Shown here one piece after another: positions 29,080 through 40,300 of a DNA stretch of 64,000 nt. This DNA is from Pantoea sp. AS-PWVM4 (GTDB taxonomy: Bacteria; Pseudomonadota; Gammaproteobacteria; Enterobacterales; Enterobacteriaceae): the NCBI RefSeq assembly GCF_000468095.1, contig NZ_ASZC01000003.1:310001-374000 (forward strand), given 5' to 3'. The notes beneath the pieces are model-generated. The model was not told the origin of the DNA and searched no databases. It worked only from the letters and a program-made list of their open reading frames with translations. The position numbers and the translations under genes were made by a program. Within the stretch, counting starts at the first letter, position 1. Every line of letters starts with the position of its first letter.

Positions 29080-30615
29080 TTACAGCGCTGGGCCGCGTGC
29101 CGGGCTGCGATCCAGCAGTTCTACGCTGCCATCTTCATTCTGTTGTTCAAGGATGACATCAAAGCCCCACAGGCGATGTACGTGCTTCAGGACTTCGCGG
29201 CGGCTTTTATCTAACGGCGCACGTTGCTGCGGCACGTAACGCAGCGTCAGCGAGCGATCCCCGCGCAGATCGACGTTGTAAACCTGAATGTTGGGTTCCA
29301 GATTACTCAGGTTGTACTGCGCCGACAGCTGCTGGCGGATTGCCCGATAACCGGCTTCGTCATGAATCGCGGCAATTTCCAGATAGTTGTTACGATCATC
29401 ATCCAGCACGGTGAACAAGCGGAAGTCGCGCATTACCTTCGGCGACAGGAACTGGCTGATAAAGCTTTCGTCCTTGAATTCCCGCATCGCGAAGTGCAAC
29501 GTCTTCAACCAATCTGAACCGGCGATATCCGGGAACCAGTAACGATCTTCCTCAGTCGGCGACTGACAAATACGTTTGATATCCTGGAACATCGCAAAAC
29601 CGAGAGCATAAGGGTTGATGCCGTTATACCACGGGCTGTTATAGGGCGGCTGGAAAACCACGTTGGTATGGCTATGCAAAAACTCCATCATGAAGCGTTC
29701 CGACACTTTCCCCTCGTCATACATATGGTTGAGGATGGTGTAATGCCAGAACGTAGCCCAGCCTTCGTTCATTACCTGGGTTTGCTTTTGTGGATAGAAG
29801 TACTGGCTAACCTTACGCACAATGCGCAACACCTCACGCTGCCAGGGTTCCAGCAACGGGGCATTCTTCTCCATAAAATAAAGCAAATTTTCTTGTGGTT
29901 CAGAGGGATAGCGAGCGGCTTCAACCTGTACCGACTCTTTCTCTTTACGCGGCAGGGTACGCCACAATGTATTGACCTGACTTTGCAGATACTCTTCACG
30001 GCTTTTTTGCCGCGCTTTCTCTTCCTGTAAGGAGATTTTTTGCGGGCGTTTATAACGATCCACGCCGTAGTTCATCAGGGCATGGCAGGAGTCGAGCAAC
30101 CGCTCAACTTCCTCTACACCGTAACGTTCTTCACAGTCGGAGATGTAATTGCGGGCAAACAGCAGGTAATCGACAATCGAACTGGCATCGGTCCAACTGC
30201 GGAACAGGTAATTATTTTTGAAGAAAGAGTTATGACCATAGCAGGCATGCGCCATAACCAGCGCCTGCATCGTCATGGTGTTCTCTTCCATCAGATAGGC
30301 GATACAGGGGTTGGAGTTAATCACGATCTCATAAGCCAGGCCTTGTTGCCCGTGCTTATAGCGTTGCTCAGTCTCAATAAATTTCTTGCCGAAGGACCAG
30401 TGAGCATAGTTGATCGGCATACCCACGCTGGAGTAAGCGTCCATCATCTGCTCAGAGGTGATCACTTCAATTTGGTGCGGATAGGTATCCAGCCCATAGA
30501 GTTTGGCTACGCGGTCAATTTCTGCCAGATAGACATCAAGCAACTCGAATGTCCAGTCAGGCCCGTCACTGAGTCGTTTACTGTTCCTGGTTGGCTCGTC
30601 AAAGATTGTCGTCAT
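29080..30615 (-). CDS. ycgB: SpoVR-family protein YcgB
   Basis: A 511-residue cytoplasmic protein of the SpoVR family. Conserved stretches include PINYAHWSFGKKF, MNEGWATFWHYTILNHMYDEG and YNPYALG-type sequence near NGINPYALGFAMFQDI. In Bacillus SpoVR affects spore cortex; in enterobacteria YcgB is RpoS-dependent and usually functions with the YeaG-YeaH system, whose genes are also in this window about 9 kb away. Biochemical activity is unknown. Confidence 0.95.
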   Translation of the reverse strand: MTTIFDEPTRNSKRLSDGPDWTFELLDVYLAEIDRVAKLYGLDTYPHQIEVITSEQMMDAYSSVGMPINYAHWSFGKKFIETEQRYKHGQQGLAYEIVINSNPCIAYLMEENTMTMQALVMAHACYGHNSFFKNNYLFRSWTDASSIVDYLLFARNYISDCEERYGVEEVERLLDSCHALMNYGVDRYKRPQKISLQEEKARQKSREEYLQSQVNTLWRTLPRKEKESVQVEAARYPSEPQENLLYFMEKNAPLLEPWQREVLRIVRKVSQYFYPQKQTQVMNEGWATFWHYTILNHMYDEGKVSERFMMEFLHSHTNVVFQPPYNSPWYNGINPYALGFAMFQDIKRICQSPTEEDRYWFPDIAGSDWLKTLHFAMREFKDESFISQFLSPKVMRDFRLFTVLDDDRNNYLEIAAIHDEAGYRAIRQQLSAQYNLSNLEPNIQVYNVDLRGDRSLTLRYVPQQRAPLDKSRREVLKHVHRLWGFDVILEQQNEDGSVELLDRSPARGPAL

Positions 30616-31120
30616 AGCGCACCTCTGTTTTGCAGAGTGGCAGGTAACGGAATGTCACCTGTCACGAACGTTTAAGGCTTCATCCTGAGAAAGACAGCCC
30701 AAAAAAACTGAGCGAACACATCAATGATAGTCCACTGTCGCTTATCCGAAACCGGAACTCAAACGAATTCTTTTGGCACAAAATCATTCAAAAAATCCTC
30801 GCAGCTGATTTCATAATTTCAAATATGGATTTGGTTTTATTTTGCAGAATATTATTCTGATTATAAGTGCATTGTATGACTGCGGCGCTTTCTCCTGAAA
30901 AAAGTGAAAATGACTGATTCCCGCATCATAAATTGCTGATTTATGACTTTTCAGCATAAAAAATCCTGATTTTGTCGTGATGGCATGATTTTAGTTACCA
31001 GAAAGGTAAAAAACATGTGAAATGATACTGTCAGATGTGAGGTGGTTTCCGGTGTCTGGTTATGCTGTGCCAGACTTAATATATGGTCAATTATGCTTTT
31101 GTGGTGGTGGCGAGGGTCTT
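30616..31120. other. AT-rich control region between ycgB and dadA
   Basis: About 505 bases without a gene. The middle (30770-30990) is very AT-rich, as expected for Lrp and H-NS binding. A perfect Lrp consensus is listed separately. In-frame codons upstream of the dadA ATG lack family similarity. Confidence 0.65.
30845..30859. promoter_or_regulatory. Perfect Lrp consensus site
   Basis: CAGAATATTATTCTG satisfies the Lrp consensus YAGHAWATTWTDCTR at all 15 positions and is a near-perfect palindrome. E. coli dadAX is controlled by Lrp with alanine or leucine, so the site fits dadAX, 260 bases downstream; it could also act on the divergent ycgB. Confidence 0.7.
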
Positions 31121-32422
31121 ATGCGCGTAGTGATTCTGGGGAGTGGTGTGGTCGGCGTCGCAAGCGCCTGGTACCTGGCGCAGGCCGGGCATGAGGTTAC
31201 CGTCATTGATCGTCAGCCAGGGGCAGCGCTGGAGACCAGCGCAGGTAATGCCGGACAAATTTCTCCCGGCTATGCTGCCCCCTGGGCCGCGCCGGGTGTG
31301 CCACTCAAAGCGGTTAAATGGATGTTCCAGCGTCATGCGCCATTGGCTATCCGCCTCGACGGCAGCCGCTTCCAACTGGAGTGGATGTGGAACATGCTGC
31401 GCAACTGCGATATGCGCCACTATCAGGAAAACAAAAGTCGCATGGTGCGGATTGCGGAATACAGCCGTGACTGTCTGAAAGCCTTGCGGGAATCGACCGG
31501 GATTGCTTACGAGGGACGTCAGGGCGGCACCCTGCAACTGTTCCGCACCCGCCAACAATTCGAAAGCGCCAGCAAAGATATTGCGGTGCTGAAAGAGGCG
31601 GGAGTGCCTTACCAACTGCTGGAGTCCCACCAACTGGCGAGTGTTGAACCGGCGCTGGCGACAACGGCCCACAAACTGACCGGTGGTTTGCGTCTGCCAA
31701 ACGATGAAACTGGCGATTGCCAGCTATTTACCCAGCGCCTCGCGGCGATGGCTGCCGCCGCTGGCGTTACCTTCCGCTTCGATACGCCGGTTGATCACCT
31801 GCTACGTGAAGGTAACCGTATCTACGGTGTGAAGTGTGGTGATGAAGTGATCAAAGCCGATGCTTACGTGGTGGCGTTTGGTTCTTACTCGACCGCGCTG
31901 CTGAAAGATATTGTCAGCATTCCGGTGTATCCGTTGAAAGGTTATTCGCTGACGATCCCGATTAAAAACCCGGATGCGGCGCCGGTCTCCACCATTCTGG
32001 ATGAAACCTATAAAGTGGCCGTCACACGCTTTGATGATCGTATCCGTGTGGGCGGCATGGCGGAAATTGTTGGTTTTAACACCAAACTGTTGCCAGCACG
32101 TCGTGAAACGCTGGAGATGGTGGTCAGCGATCTCTATCCTGAAGGCGGTTATGTTGAACAGGCCACGTTCTGGAGCGGATTGCGTCCGATGACGCCGGAC
32201 GGCACGCCAATTGTTGGCCGTACGCCGCTCTCTAATCTCTATCTTAATACCGGTCATGGTACGCTGGGATGGACGATGGCCTGCGGTTCTGGCCAGTTGC
32301 TGGCCGATCTGATTTCCGGGAAGAAACCGGCCATCGCTTCTGACGATTTGTCAGTGCTGCGTTATTTACCCGGTTTTGAGCCAAACACATCGCCGTTGCG
32401 TAACGCTAACGTAACGCGTTGA
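31121..32422 (+). CDS. dadA: D-amino acid dehydrogenase, small subunit
   Basis: A 433-residue flavoprotein that oxidises D-alanine to pyruvate and ammonia at the inner membrane, feeding the respiratory chain. The FAD dinucleotide motif [23 protein letters not shown] opens the protein and the C-terminal [16 protein letters not shown] FAD contact ([16 protein letters not shown]) is present. The ATG at 31121, with GAGGG before it, aligns with E. coli DadA (432). It is 21 bases upstream of dadX, forming the alanine catabolic operon. Confidence 0.97.
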   Translation: MRVVILGSGVVGVASAWYLAQAGHEVTVIDRQPGAALETSAGNAGQISPGYAAPWAAPGVPLKAVKWMFQRHAPLAIRLDGSRFQLEWMWNMLRNCDMRHYQENKSRMVRIAEYSRDCLKALRESTGIAYEGRQGGTLQLFRTRQQFESASKDIAVLKEAGVPYQLLESHQLASVEPALATTAHKLTGGLRLPNDETGDCQLFTQRLAAMAAAAGVTFRFDTPVDHLLREGNRIYGVKCGDEVIKADAYVVAFGSYSTALLKDIVSIPVYPLKGYSLTIPIKNPDAAPVSTILDETYKVAVTRFDDRIRVGGMAEIVGFNTKLLPARRETLEMVVSDLYPEGGYVEQATFWSGLRPMTPDGTPIVGRTPLSNLYLNTGHGTLGWTMACGSGQLLADLISGKKPAIASDDLSVLRYLPGFEPNTSPLRNANVTR

Positions 32423-32443
32423 GCATTCAGGGAGAGCAAGAGC

Positions 32444-33514
32444 ATGTCACGTCCGATTGTCGCCACCATTAATCAACAGGCGCTGCGACATAATCTCACC
32501 GTCGTTCGTCAGGCGGCACCCGCATCACGCGTCTGGTCCGTGGTAAAGGCTAACGCTTATGGGCACGGTATCCGCCGCGTCTGGCAGAGCCTGGCCGAAA
32601 CCGACGGTTTCGCGTTACTGAACATGGAAGAAGCCATCCTGCTGCGTGAACAGGGGTGGAAAAAACCGATTCTGCTGCTGGAAGGTTTTTTCCATGCAGA
32701 AGATCTGCAACTGATCGACCGCTACCGCCTGACGACCAGCGTGCACAGCAACTGGCAGATTCAGGCGCTGGCGCAGGTGCAACTCTCTGCGCCGATCGAT
32801 ATCTATGTGAAGGTGAACAGCGGCATGAATCGCCTCGGCTTCCGTCCTGAGCAGGTGAATGCCGCCTGGCAGGCGTTGCGGGCGTTACCCAATGTCGGCG
32901 ACATGACGTTGATGGCACACTTCGCTGATGCCGAGAATCCGCAGGGAATTATCGAGCCGATGAAACGCATTGAACTGGCGGCTGAAGGGCTGAACTGCCC
33001 ACGCTCGCTGTCGAATTCGGCGGCTACGTTGTGGCACCCGGAGGCGCATTTCGACTGGGTCCGTCCCGGCATTGTATTGTACGGTGCTTCGCCGAGCGGT
33101 AACTGGCAGGATATCGCCAGCACCGGCCTTAAACCGGTGATGACCCTGACCAGCGAAATCATCGGTATTCAACAATTACAGGTGGGTGAGGGTGTGGGCT
33201 ACGGTTATCGCTATCACGCATCTGCCGCTCAGCGTATCGGAGTTGTGGCCTGCGGTTACGCCGATGGTTATCCGCGCCATGCGCCGACCGGGACACCGGT
33301 AAGTGTCAATGGGGTGATGACGCGAACCGTCGGCGCGATTTCGATGGATATGATTATGATTGATCTCGAACCTTGCCCGCAGGCCGGAATTGGTTCGAAA
33401 GTGGAACTGTGGGGCGAACAGGTGAAAATCGATGACGTGGCAAAAGCTGCCGGAACGGTGGGCTACGAGTTGATGTGCGCCCTGGCACCACGCGTTCCGG
33501 TGGAAATCATTTAA
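32444..33514 (+). CDS. dadX: Catabolic alanine racemase DadX
   Basis: A 356-residue fold-type III PLP enzyme interconverting L- and D-alanine for DadA. The PLP lysine is K35 ([10 protein letters not shown]) and the catalytic Tyr of the opposite subunit is Y253 (VGYGYRY), the same numbers as in E. coli. Its last eight bases overlap the end of the convergent MFS gene. Confidence 0.97.
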   Translation: MSRPIVATINQQALRHNLTVVRQAAPASRVWSVVKANAYGHGIRRVWQSLAETDGFALLNMEEAILLREQGWKKPILLLEGFFHAEDLQLIDRYRLTTSVHSNWQIQALAQVQLSAPIDIYVKVNSGMNRLGFRPEQVNAAWQALRALPNVGDMTLMAHFADAENPQGIIEPMKRIELAAEGLNCPRSLSNSAATLWHPEAHFDWVRPGIVLYGASPSGNWQDIASTGLKPVMTLTSEIIGIQQLQVGEGVGYGYRYHASAAQRIGVVACGYADGYPRHAPTGTPVSVNGVMTRTVGAISMDMIMIDLEPCPQAGIGSKVELWGEQVKIDDVAKAAGTVGYELMCALAPRVPVEII

Positions 33515-34700
33515 CCGCGGTGAGTGAACCGTGCATACGTTTACTGCAGCGCCAGGCGATAAGCGCCAGCGCTGCACCTACCAGCATCATCAGTGCCAGC
33601 GCGGATTTCTCCGCCAGCGGTAAGGCCACCACCAACAGGCTGCCGCCTGCACCACAGGCCATCTGAATAAATCCCTGTAATGCCGCAGCAACCCCCGCCT
33701 GCTGTTGGTACGGTTCCAGCGCATAGCTGGTGGCCGGGCCAACGGTAAAAGCCAGTCCGGCGACGGAGATGGCGACCGGGATCATGTACAACGCCCAGTG
33801 CGTTTGCCAGGCCGCAGGTAACAGCGCCATTCCGCCGGTGAGCAGCAGCGCACCGACTAACATAGCGACAAAACCCATCGCCAGACAAAATGGCCGGCCG
33901 GCTTTGCGAATGGTTTTATTCACAAAAGCACTCACCAGCATGATCCAGAACCCATTGGCACCAAAGGCAAAAGAGAACTGGAGTGGCGTCAGACCGCCTT
34001 CAGTCATCAGTACATGAGGGGCCAGCGACACATAGGTCAGCACCATGCCGAGTGCGCCTGCATTGGCAAAGGCGAATGCCAGAAAACGTGGCTCCCGCGC
34101 GATGGCGAGATATTGTCCCAGCGGTAATCCTGAGACACGCAGGGTATTGGCCGGGCGGGTTTCTGGCAGCCACAGCAGCACCACCGCAGTGATCACCACG
34201 GCATAGGCCGACAGGAACCAGAAGGGGGCACGCCAGCCCCAGGCATCGGCTAACAGGCCACCCAGCAACGGTGCCAGTGCGGGGACGATATTCAGTGCGC
34301 CATTGAGAAAACCGTAAGCGCGAGCAGCGGCATCACCGCTCAGTCGGTCGCGTACGCCGCTGAAGGCCACCACCGCGGTGCAACATACCGCGCAGCCCTG
34401 AATTAAGCGTGCCAGCATAAATATCGGCCAGACGCTGGCGGTGGCCGCTACGGCGCTACCGATGATGTAGAGCGCCAGCCCGATCAAGGCGATGGGTTTA
34501 CGGCCAAAATTATCGACCAATGGCCCGGTGACCAGTTGACCGATCCCCATTACCAGTAAAAACAGTGGGATGGTGGTCTGAATCAGACTCACCGGGCTGT
34601 TTAGCCCCTCGGCAATTTGCGGTAGCGTTGGCAGGTAGAGATCAATGCCGAGCGGTGCCAGCAGCACCAGGCTTAAAAGCAGCAGGGTAAATTTTTGCAT
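33507..34700 (-). CDS. MFS drug-resistance transporter, Bcr/CflA family
   Basis: A 397-residue 12-helix major facilitator. Family marks are seen: [17 protein letters not shown] in helix 1, [11 protein letters not shown] after helix 2 (the DHA1 motif A), the helix-4 segment LIQGCAVCC and the motif-C-like [20 protein letters not shown] in helix 5. Members export chloramphenicol, bicyclomycin, sulfonamides or metabolites; the substrate here is unknown. It replaces the direct dadX-cvrA junction of K-12. The ATG at 34700 is preferred to a GTG one codon upstream; no strong ribosome site is seen. Confidence 0.85.
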   Translation of the reverse strand: MQKFTLLLLSLVLLAPLGIDLYLPTLPQIAEGLNSPVSLIQTTIPLFLLVMGIGQLVTGPLVDNFGRKPIALIGLALYIIGSAVAATASVWPIFMLARLIQGCAVCCTAVVAFSGVRDRLSGDAAARAYGFLNGALNIVPALAPLLGGLLADAWGWRAPFWFLSAYAVVITAVVLLWLPETRPANTLRVSGLPLGQYLAIAREPRFLAFAFANAGALGMVLTYVSLAPHVLMTEGGLTPLQFSFAFGANGFWIMLVSAFVNKTIRKAGRPFCLAMGFVAMLVGALLLTGGMALLPAAWQTHWALYMIPVAISVAGLAFTVGPATSYALEPYQQQAGVAAALQGFIQMACGAGGSLLVVALPLAEKSALALMMLVGAALALIAWRCSKRMHGSLTAVK

Positions 34701-34765
34701 CACAAACCAGAAACATCCTGTTAATCGAGCGGGAAGGGTAATGATTCGGAGGGCAAAAGGAAAGG

Positions 34766-34806
34766 ATTAAAAAAGGCGATGTCTGCCAGACTGCAACAGA
34801 CATCGC
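34766..34806 (-). terminator. Terminator of wbaP
   Basis: GCGATGTCTG (34776) and CAGACATCGC (34797) form a 10-base stem; on the minus strand it is followed by CTTTTTTAAT. Confidence 0.9.
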
Positions 34807-34816
34807 GTCGAGGGTA

Positions 34817-36283
34817 TCAGTAGGCACCGTCGCGGCGCAGAACCACACCAGCGGTCTTGAACAGGATGGCGATGTCTGTCCATAACGCCCAGTTCTTCAC
34901 GTACCAGGAGTCAAAATAGACGCGGGTATCGTAGTCGATATCGTTACGGCCGCTCACCTGCCATAACCCGGTAATGCCTGGTTTCGCCATCAGGTAGTAG
35001 TCCACATCTCCGGCATAACGCTCCAGTTCGGCCTCAATCACCGGTCGTGGTCCCACCAGACTCATTTCACCGCGGATCACGTTCCATAGCTGAGGTAATT
35101 CATCGAGGCTGGTTTTACGCAGGAAGCCCCCGATTTTGGTGATGCGCGGATCGTTTTTCAGCTTAAAGTCGCGGTCCCATTCGGCTCGCGCTTCCTCACT
35201 GGTCGCCAGCAGGGTTTGCAGCACTTCCTGTGAATTGGTCACCATCGAACGGAATTTCAGACAGTGAAACTTCTTGCCTTCGAAACCGACGCGCTCATGA
35301 CCATAGATGGCGTTGCCGCCGTCACGTTTCACCATCCAGCACAGCAGCGCAAATACCGGGGCGAGGAACAGCAACAGCAATGAAGCGACGATAATGTCGA
35401 AGCTACGCTTAAGGAAGCGCGAAGAACGTTTTGCCAGGTTGTTGCTGACGCGCAGGATCATCACTTCATGACTGAAGATAAACGACATATCCGTGCCGTA
35501 CAGCGGCACACCGCGCAGTGTCGGGATAACGGAAACCGAACGGCATTGCATTTTGGAAAGGAACTTCAACCATTTATCCCGCACCACCTGCTGTTCGAAC
35601 TCAGTGGCGACAATAAATTGGGTGTTATCACGATCCATGGTTTGCCAGTTAATATCTTCCCAGGTAATCACTGGCACGCCATTGACATGCTCCGGGTGCT
35701 TGTCGCTATCAAGGGCAATAAACGCCTGCACGTTATAGCCAAGAATCTCTTCACTTTGCAGGGCTGCATAGGCTTCCAGCGCATTTTTACCGGAACCGAT
35801 AATAATGGTTTCTTTTTGCCATTGACCGGCGCGATTAATGGCTCGCTTCACTCCGGCACGCATCAGCGGCAGCAGCAGCAGGGCATAGCTCCAGCTAAAC
35901 ACCCACACCATGCGCGAGAAGTCCCATTTCGAGAAGGCAATCAGCGCCAGGTCGAGTAGGGAGAAAACGAAAAGGGTTTTGACGATCTCTTTCAGTTCAA
36001 ACCAGAAAGGCTTGCGGTAGGTGTAATGACGGAGGCGCACCCAAAACCATAAAGTGCAAAGTAGTGAAAGGCCTAACTGCGCAACGAAGCGGTATTCAAT
36101 TTGATGCGGAGGAATAAAGGTGTCCAGTTCTCCCCAAATCCCCTGGATGGTGGCGGCGGATAAAAAAAGTGCCAGATTCAGTGCAATTAAATCAGAAATG
36201 CTTAGGGCTATTTTCGCAATAATGTTTTTTCGCAAGCCGCTCCATGAGCGGGCTGCATTGTTTATTACCAATGTACTTGCCAT
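34817..36283 (-). CDS. wbaP: Undecaprenyl-phosphate galactose/glucose-1-phosphate transferase, WbaP/AmsG type
   Basis: A 488-residue polyprenyl-phosphate hexose-1-phosphate transferase. Four to five N-terminal membrane segments (to about residue 150), a Rossmann-like middle domain (TIIIGSGKNALEAY near 165) and the C-terminal catalytic domain with FKRSFDII-like entry helix, HCLKFRSM, KTSLDELPQLWNVI and PGITGLWQVSGR. It starts capsule, exopolysaccharide or O-antigen repeat synthesis by loading the first sugar onto undecaprenyl phosphate; AmsG (Erwinia) and WcaJ/WbaP are close relatives. It has its own terminator and no other glycan genes beside it, which is unusual. Sugar specificity (galactose versus glucose) cannot be read reliably. 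Confidence 0.9.
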   Translation of the reverse strand: MASTLVINNAARSWSGLRKNIIAKIALSISDLIALNLALFLSAATIQGIWGELDTFIPPHQIEYRFVAQLGLSLLCTLWFWVRLRHYTYRKPFWFELKEIVKTLFVFSLLDLALIAFSKWDFSRMVWVFSWSYALLLLPLMRAGVKRAINRAGQWQKETIIIGSGKNALEAYAALQSEEILGYNVQAFIALDSDKHPEHVNGVPVITWEDINWQTMDRDNTQFIVATEFEQQVVRDKWLKFLSKMQCRSVSVIPTLRGVPLYGTDMSFIFSHEVMILRVSNNLAKRSSRFLKRSFDIIVASLLLLFLAPVFALLCWMVKRDGGNAIYGHERVGFEGKKFHCLKFRSMVTNSQEVLQTLLATSEEARAEWDRDFKLKNDPRITKIGGFLRKTSLDELPQLWNVIRGEMSLVGPRPVIEAELERYAGDVDYYLMAKPGITGLWQVSGRNDIDYDTRVYFDSWYVKNWALWTDIAILFKTAGVVLRRDGAY

Positions 36284-36662
36284 AAAACCTGCTCTCTTTT
36301 CTTAAGTAAAAGATGGCCTGACCAGAATCAAGTACGCGCTCAGGTGTGGACCGCCGAAAGAAGAAGGCTTGTTATTTCAGCGAGATATAAATCAGCGTTG
36401 CCATAAGCGCTGCACGATAAGGACCGTTTGTGGCGTGATTTTCGTCACAAAATAATGCAGCAACGTTTATGAGTATGCAGGAGATATTTGATGGCGTTAA
36501 TATGGACATAGTCTGAAAAGAAAAGAATTGCCTGCGGAAATGCCTATGTAACGCATTGAATAGAATGGATAAAATCAAAAAAAACATCAGATATAGCGCT
36601 TGATTTTAAGACTGCTTTTAGGAATAACCGCCATATGAGGTGCATGGCGGTAATAAATTAAC
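36284..36662. other. AT-rich region upstream of wbaP
   Basis: About 380 bases, low in GC, holding the presumed wbaP promoter and at its far end a hairpin (ACCGCCAT at 36627, ATGGCGGT at 36644) that could terminate the small gene 36663-36896. Half of an RcsAB box (TATTCCTA, minus strand, about 36617-36624) is present but the other half is not. A 71-codon minus-strand frame (36372-36587) is not called for lack of a ribosome site. Confidence 0.5.
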
Positions 36663-36896
36663 TCAGGCGGGTTTCTTTAATACCCAACGGTCTTGCTGTT
36701 TGTCGTAGTGTCCGATCTCCAAATCGACGGGTTGGCCGTCAATCCACGCCGGTACACTGGTTTCATGATCCCAGCCGTCGAGCTGATAACTCAGGCCGGG
36801 ATTGGTGAGGCAGGGAATGCTGACGGTTTCGAGCTTTCCCGCGTTCAATTCCGCATCGATGATCTCGTAACGACCAATCTTAACCACATGTCCCAT
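36663..36896 (-). CDS. Small protein of unknown function
   Basis: A 77-residue soluble, acidic protein (begins GHVVKIGRYEIID, ends DKQQDRWVLKKPA) with several Trp and a YQLDGWDHET segment. I do not recognise it. GGGAGA lies seven bases before the ATG at 36896, and codon use is ordinary for the genome, so it is probably expressed. It lies 77 bases downstream of cvrA on the same strand and may share its transcript. No signal peptide or membrane segment. Confidence 0.7.
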   Translation of the reverse strand: MGHVVKIGRYEIIDAELNAGKLETVSIPCLTNPGLSYQLDGWDHETSVPAWIDGQPVDLEIGHYDKQQDRWVLKKPA

Positions 36897-36973
36897 CGTA
36901 TTCTCCCGTTTGAGCAGGGTGGAATAGTGATCATAGTCGGTCCAGCGGGCTTTACTAATCGAATGCGCTCGGA

Positions 36974-38701
36974 TTATTCCTTCTCTTCTGTCGGTCGCAC
37001 ACCAATTTTCAGGATATGGTTGTCCTCTTTCTCCGCCACCGTCCAGGTTAGCTGGTTCCATTCAACCTGGTCACCGACCACCGGCGTGCTGCCCAACAAC
37101 GACATCACCAACTGCCCCAGGGATTGTTGATCGTTGGTTTCTTCATCCAGATCCAACCCGTAAATTTGCGCCACATCGCGCAACCTGGCGTCAGCATCCA
37201 GGATAAAGTCACCAAAGAAACGTTGGTCGAGCGCCACCGGCGGTGACTGGCTGAACATCTTGCCGAGGGCAGGGAGATCGCGCTCGCGACCAATCACGCA
37301 TAACACGTCACCTTCCTTCAGGCGCGTGCTGCCGTTGGGATGCATCAAGACGTTGTCACGGAATAACGCCGCGATGCGGGTTTCGCGCGGCATTTGTAAG
37401 TCTCGCAGGGCGGCACCAATACACCATTTATCGGCGCTCAGCTGATACACGAACTGCTCCCACGGGTTCTCAGGATGAATATCCAGCCCAACCCGGCTGA
37501 TTGGTGAGGCCGTCGGTGGAACCACCACTTTGGCTTTTCGCGCGGCGAAACCCAGTGACGTCCCCTGCAACATCAGCGATACCAGCACCACAAAGAAGGC
37601 GATATTAAAGTACAGCGATGAGTTCTCCAGCCCGGCCATCATCGGGAACACCGCCAGGATGATCGGCACCGCACCGCGTAATCCAACCCAACTAATAAAA
37701 ATGCGTTCACGTCCGGTAAAGCCCTTAAATGGCAACAGGCCGACCAGAATCGACAACGGACGCGCCACCAGAATCAGCCACAGCGACAGCAGCATCGCCG
37801 GAATGGCGATATGCCACAAATCGGATGGCGTTACCAGCAGACCCAGCACTATGAACATGCCAATCTGGCTCAACCATGCCATACCATCGAAGGTTTGCAG
37901 AATGCCATGACGGTTGCGAATTGGGCTGTTACCCAACAGGAAACCACATAGATACACCGCCAAAATGCCGCTACCTTCCATCACCGTGGTCAGGGCAAAT
38001 ACGATGATACCGCCACTCAATGCCAGCAGGGGATAAAGTCCCTGCGCCAGATTGATGCGGTTAATCAGTTGCTGCAACGCCCAGCCACCGCCCAGTCCCA
38101 GCACGATGCCCAGACCAAATTGCTGCACCAGATGCACGATAAACATCCAACTCAGCCCCGTTTGTCCCTGTTGAATCATGTCGATCAGGGTGATGGTCAG
38201 AAACACCGCCATCGGGTCGTTGCTGCCGGATTCGATTTCCAACGTTGCGCTGACACGTTCGTTTAATCCTTTATCGCCGAGCAGAGAGAATACCGCAGCA
38301 GCATCAGTGGAGCCGATAATGGCGCCAATCAGAAAACCCTGCATCAAATCGAGGTGGAACAGCCAGGCAGCGGCCAGACCGGTCAGACCGGCGGTGATCA
38401 ACACCCCAACCGTTGCCAGCGACAACGCCGGGCCAAGCGCCACTTTGAATGAGCTGGCCTTGGTGCGCATACCGCCGTCAAGCAGGATAATCGCCAGCGC
38501 CAGGTTGGATACCAGGTAGGCCACCGGATAGTTATCAAAAGCGATACCGCCGATACCATCGACCCCGGTTAGCATCCCGAGCGCGAGGAAGATCACCAAA
38601 ATCGGTATGCCCAGGCGTGAGGAAAAGGAGCTTAGCAGAATGCTTGCTGCAACCAGCACTGAACCAATAATGAATAAACTGTAAACCATGCTGGCATTCA
38701 A
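36974..38701 (-). CDS. cvrA: K+/H+ antiporter with TrkA-C domain (CvrA/NhaP2)
   Basis: A 575-residue CPA1 antiporter: about 12 transmembrane helices, with the ion site around [11 protein letters not shown] ([16 protein letters not shown]) and LRGAVPI, then a RCK-C domain with [11 protein letters not shown] and a C-terminal CorC/TrkA-like tail. NhaP2 relatives exchange K+ for H+ and help at low osmolarity or high K+. The start is TTG at 38701: AGGAG lies seven bases before it and [10 protein letters not shown] aligns with E. coli MDATTIISLF, whereas the next ATG is too far from the ribosome site. Confidence 0.93.
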   Translation of the reverse strand: MNASMVYSLFIIGSVLVAASILLSSFSSRLGIPILVIFLALGMLTGVDGIGGIAFDNYPVAYLVSNLALAIILLDGGMRTKASSFKVALGPALSLATVGVLITAGLTGLAAAWLFHLDLMQGFLIGAIIGSTDAAAVFSLLGDKGLNERVSATLEIESGSNDPMAVFLTITLIDMIQQGQTGLSWMFIVHLVQQFGLGIVLGLGGGWALQQLINRINLAQGLYPLLALSGGIIVFALTTVMEGSGILAVYLCGFLLGNSPIRNRHGILQTFDGMAWLSQIGMFIVLGLLVTPSDLWHIAIPAMLLSLWLILVARPLSILVGLLPFKGFTGRERIFISWVGLRGAVPIILAVFPMMAGLENSSLYFNIAFFVVLVSLMLQGTSLGFAARKAKVVVPPTASPISRVGLDIHPENPWEQFVYQLSADKWCIGAALRDLQMPRETRIAALFRDNVLMHPNGSTRLKEGDVLCVIGRERDLPALGKMFSQSPPVALDQRFFGDFILDADARLRDVAQIYGLDLDEETNDQQSLGQLVMSLLGSTPVVGDQVEWNQLTWTVAEKEDNHILKIGVRPTEEKE

Positions 38702-38900
38702 CGGCGTTCTCCTGCGGCGGGTGGTGATCCAGGTGTAGTGCGTAAGCTTCACGCGAACAAAGACAAAAGATAATGCCTTATCAATAGCTTGTCAGCGGAA
38801 AATAACATATTTTTTTATATCGGCAGGTGTTGAGGCATCTGTAGTTAAATTTGCCAACAAAATCTGTATGGTGCAGAGGGTTTTAGCGGAAAGCAGGGAG

Positions 38901-38927
38901 TAAAAAGCCGGTCAGTGACCGGCTGCT
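38901..38927 (-). terminator. Terminator of yeaG-yeaH
   Basis: AGCCGGTCA / TGACCGGCT stem just after the yeaH stop; on the minus strand it is followed by TTTTTAC. Confidence 0.88.
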
Positions 38928-38931
38928 TTTA

Positions 38932-40296
<1,365 letters not shown>

Positions 40297-40300
40297 CTAA

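Noticed and set aside
36372..36587. A 71-codon minus-strand frame upstream of wbaP, ending GPYRAALMATLIYISLK.
   Set aside because: Lies in AT-rich leader DNA, no ribosome site for either possible ATG and no family I recognise. The C-terminal part looks mildly protein-like, so it deserves a conservation check.
36610..36626. Possible RcsAB box upstream of wbaP.
   Set aside because: Only one half (TATTCCTA) matches; the other half does not, and it lies over 300 bases from the start codon.
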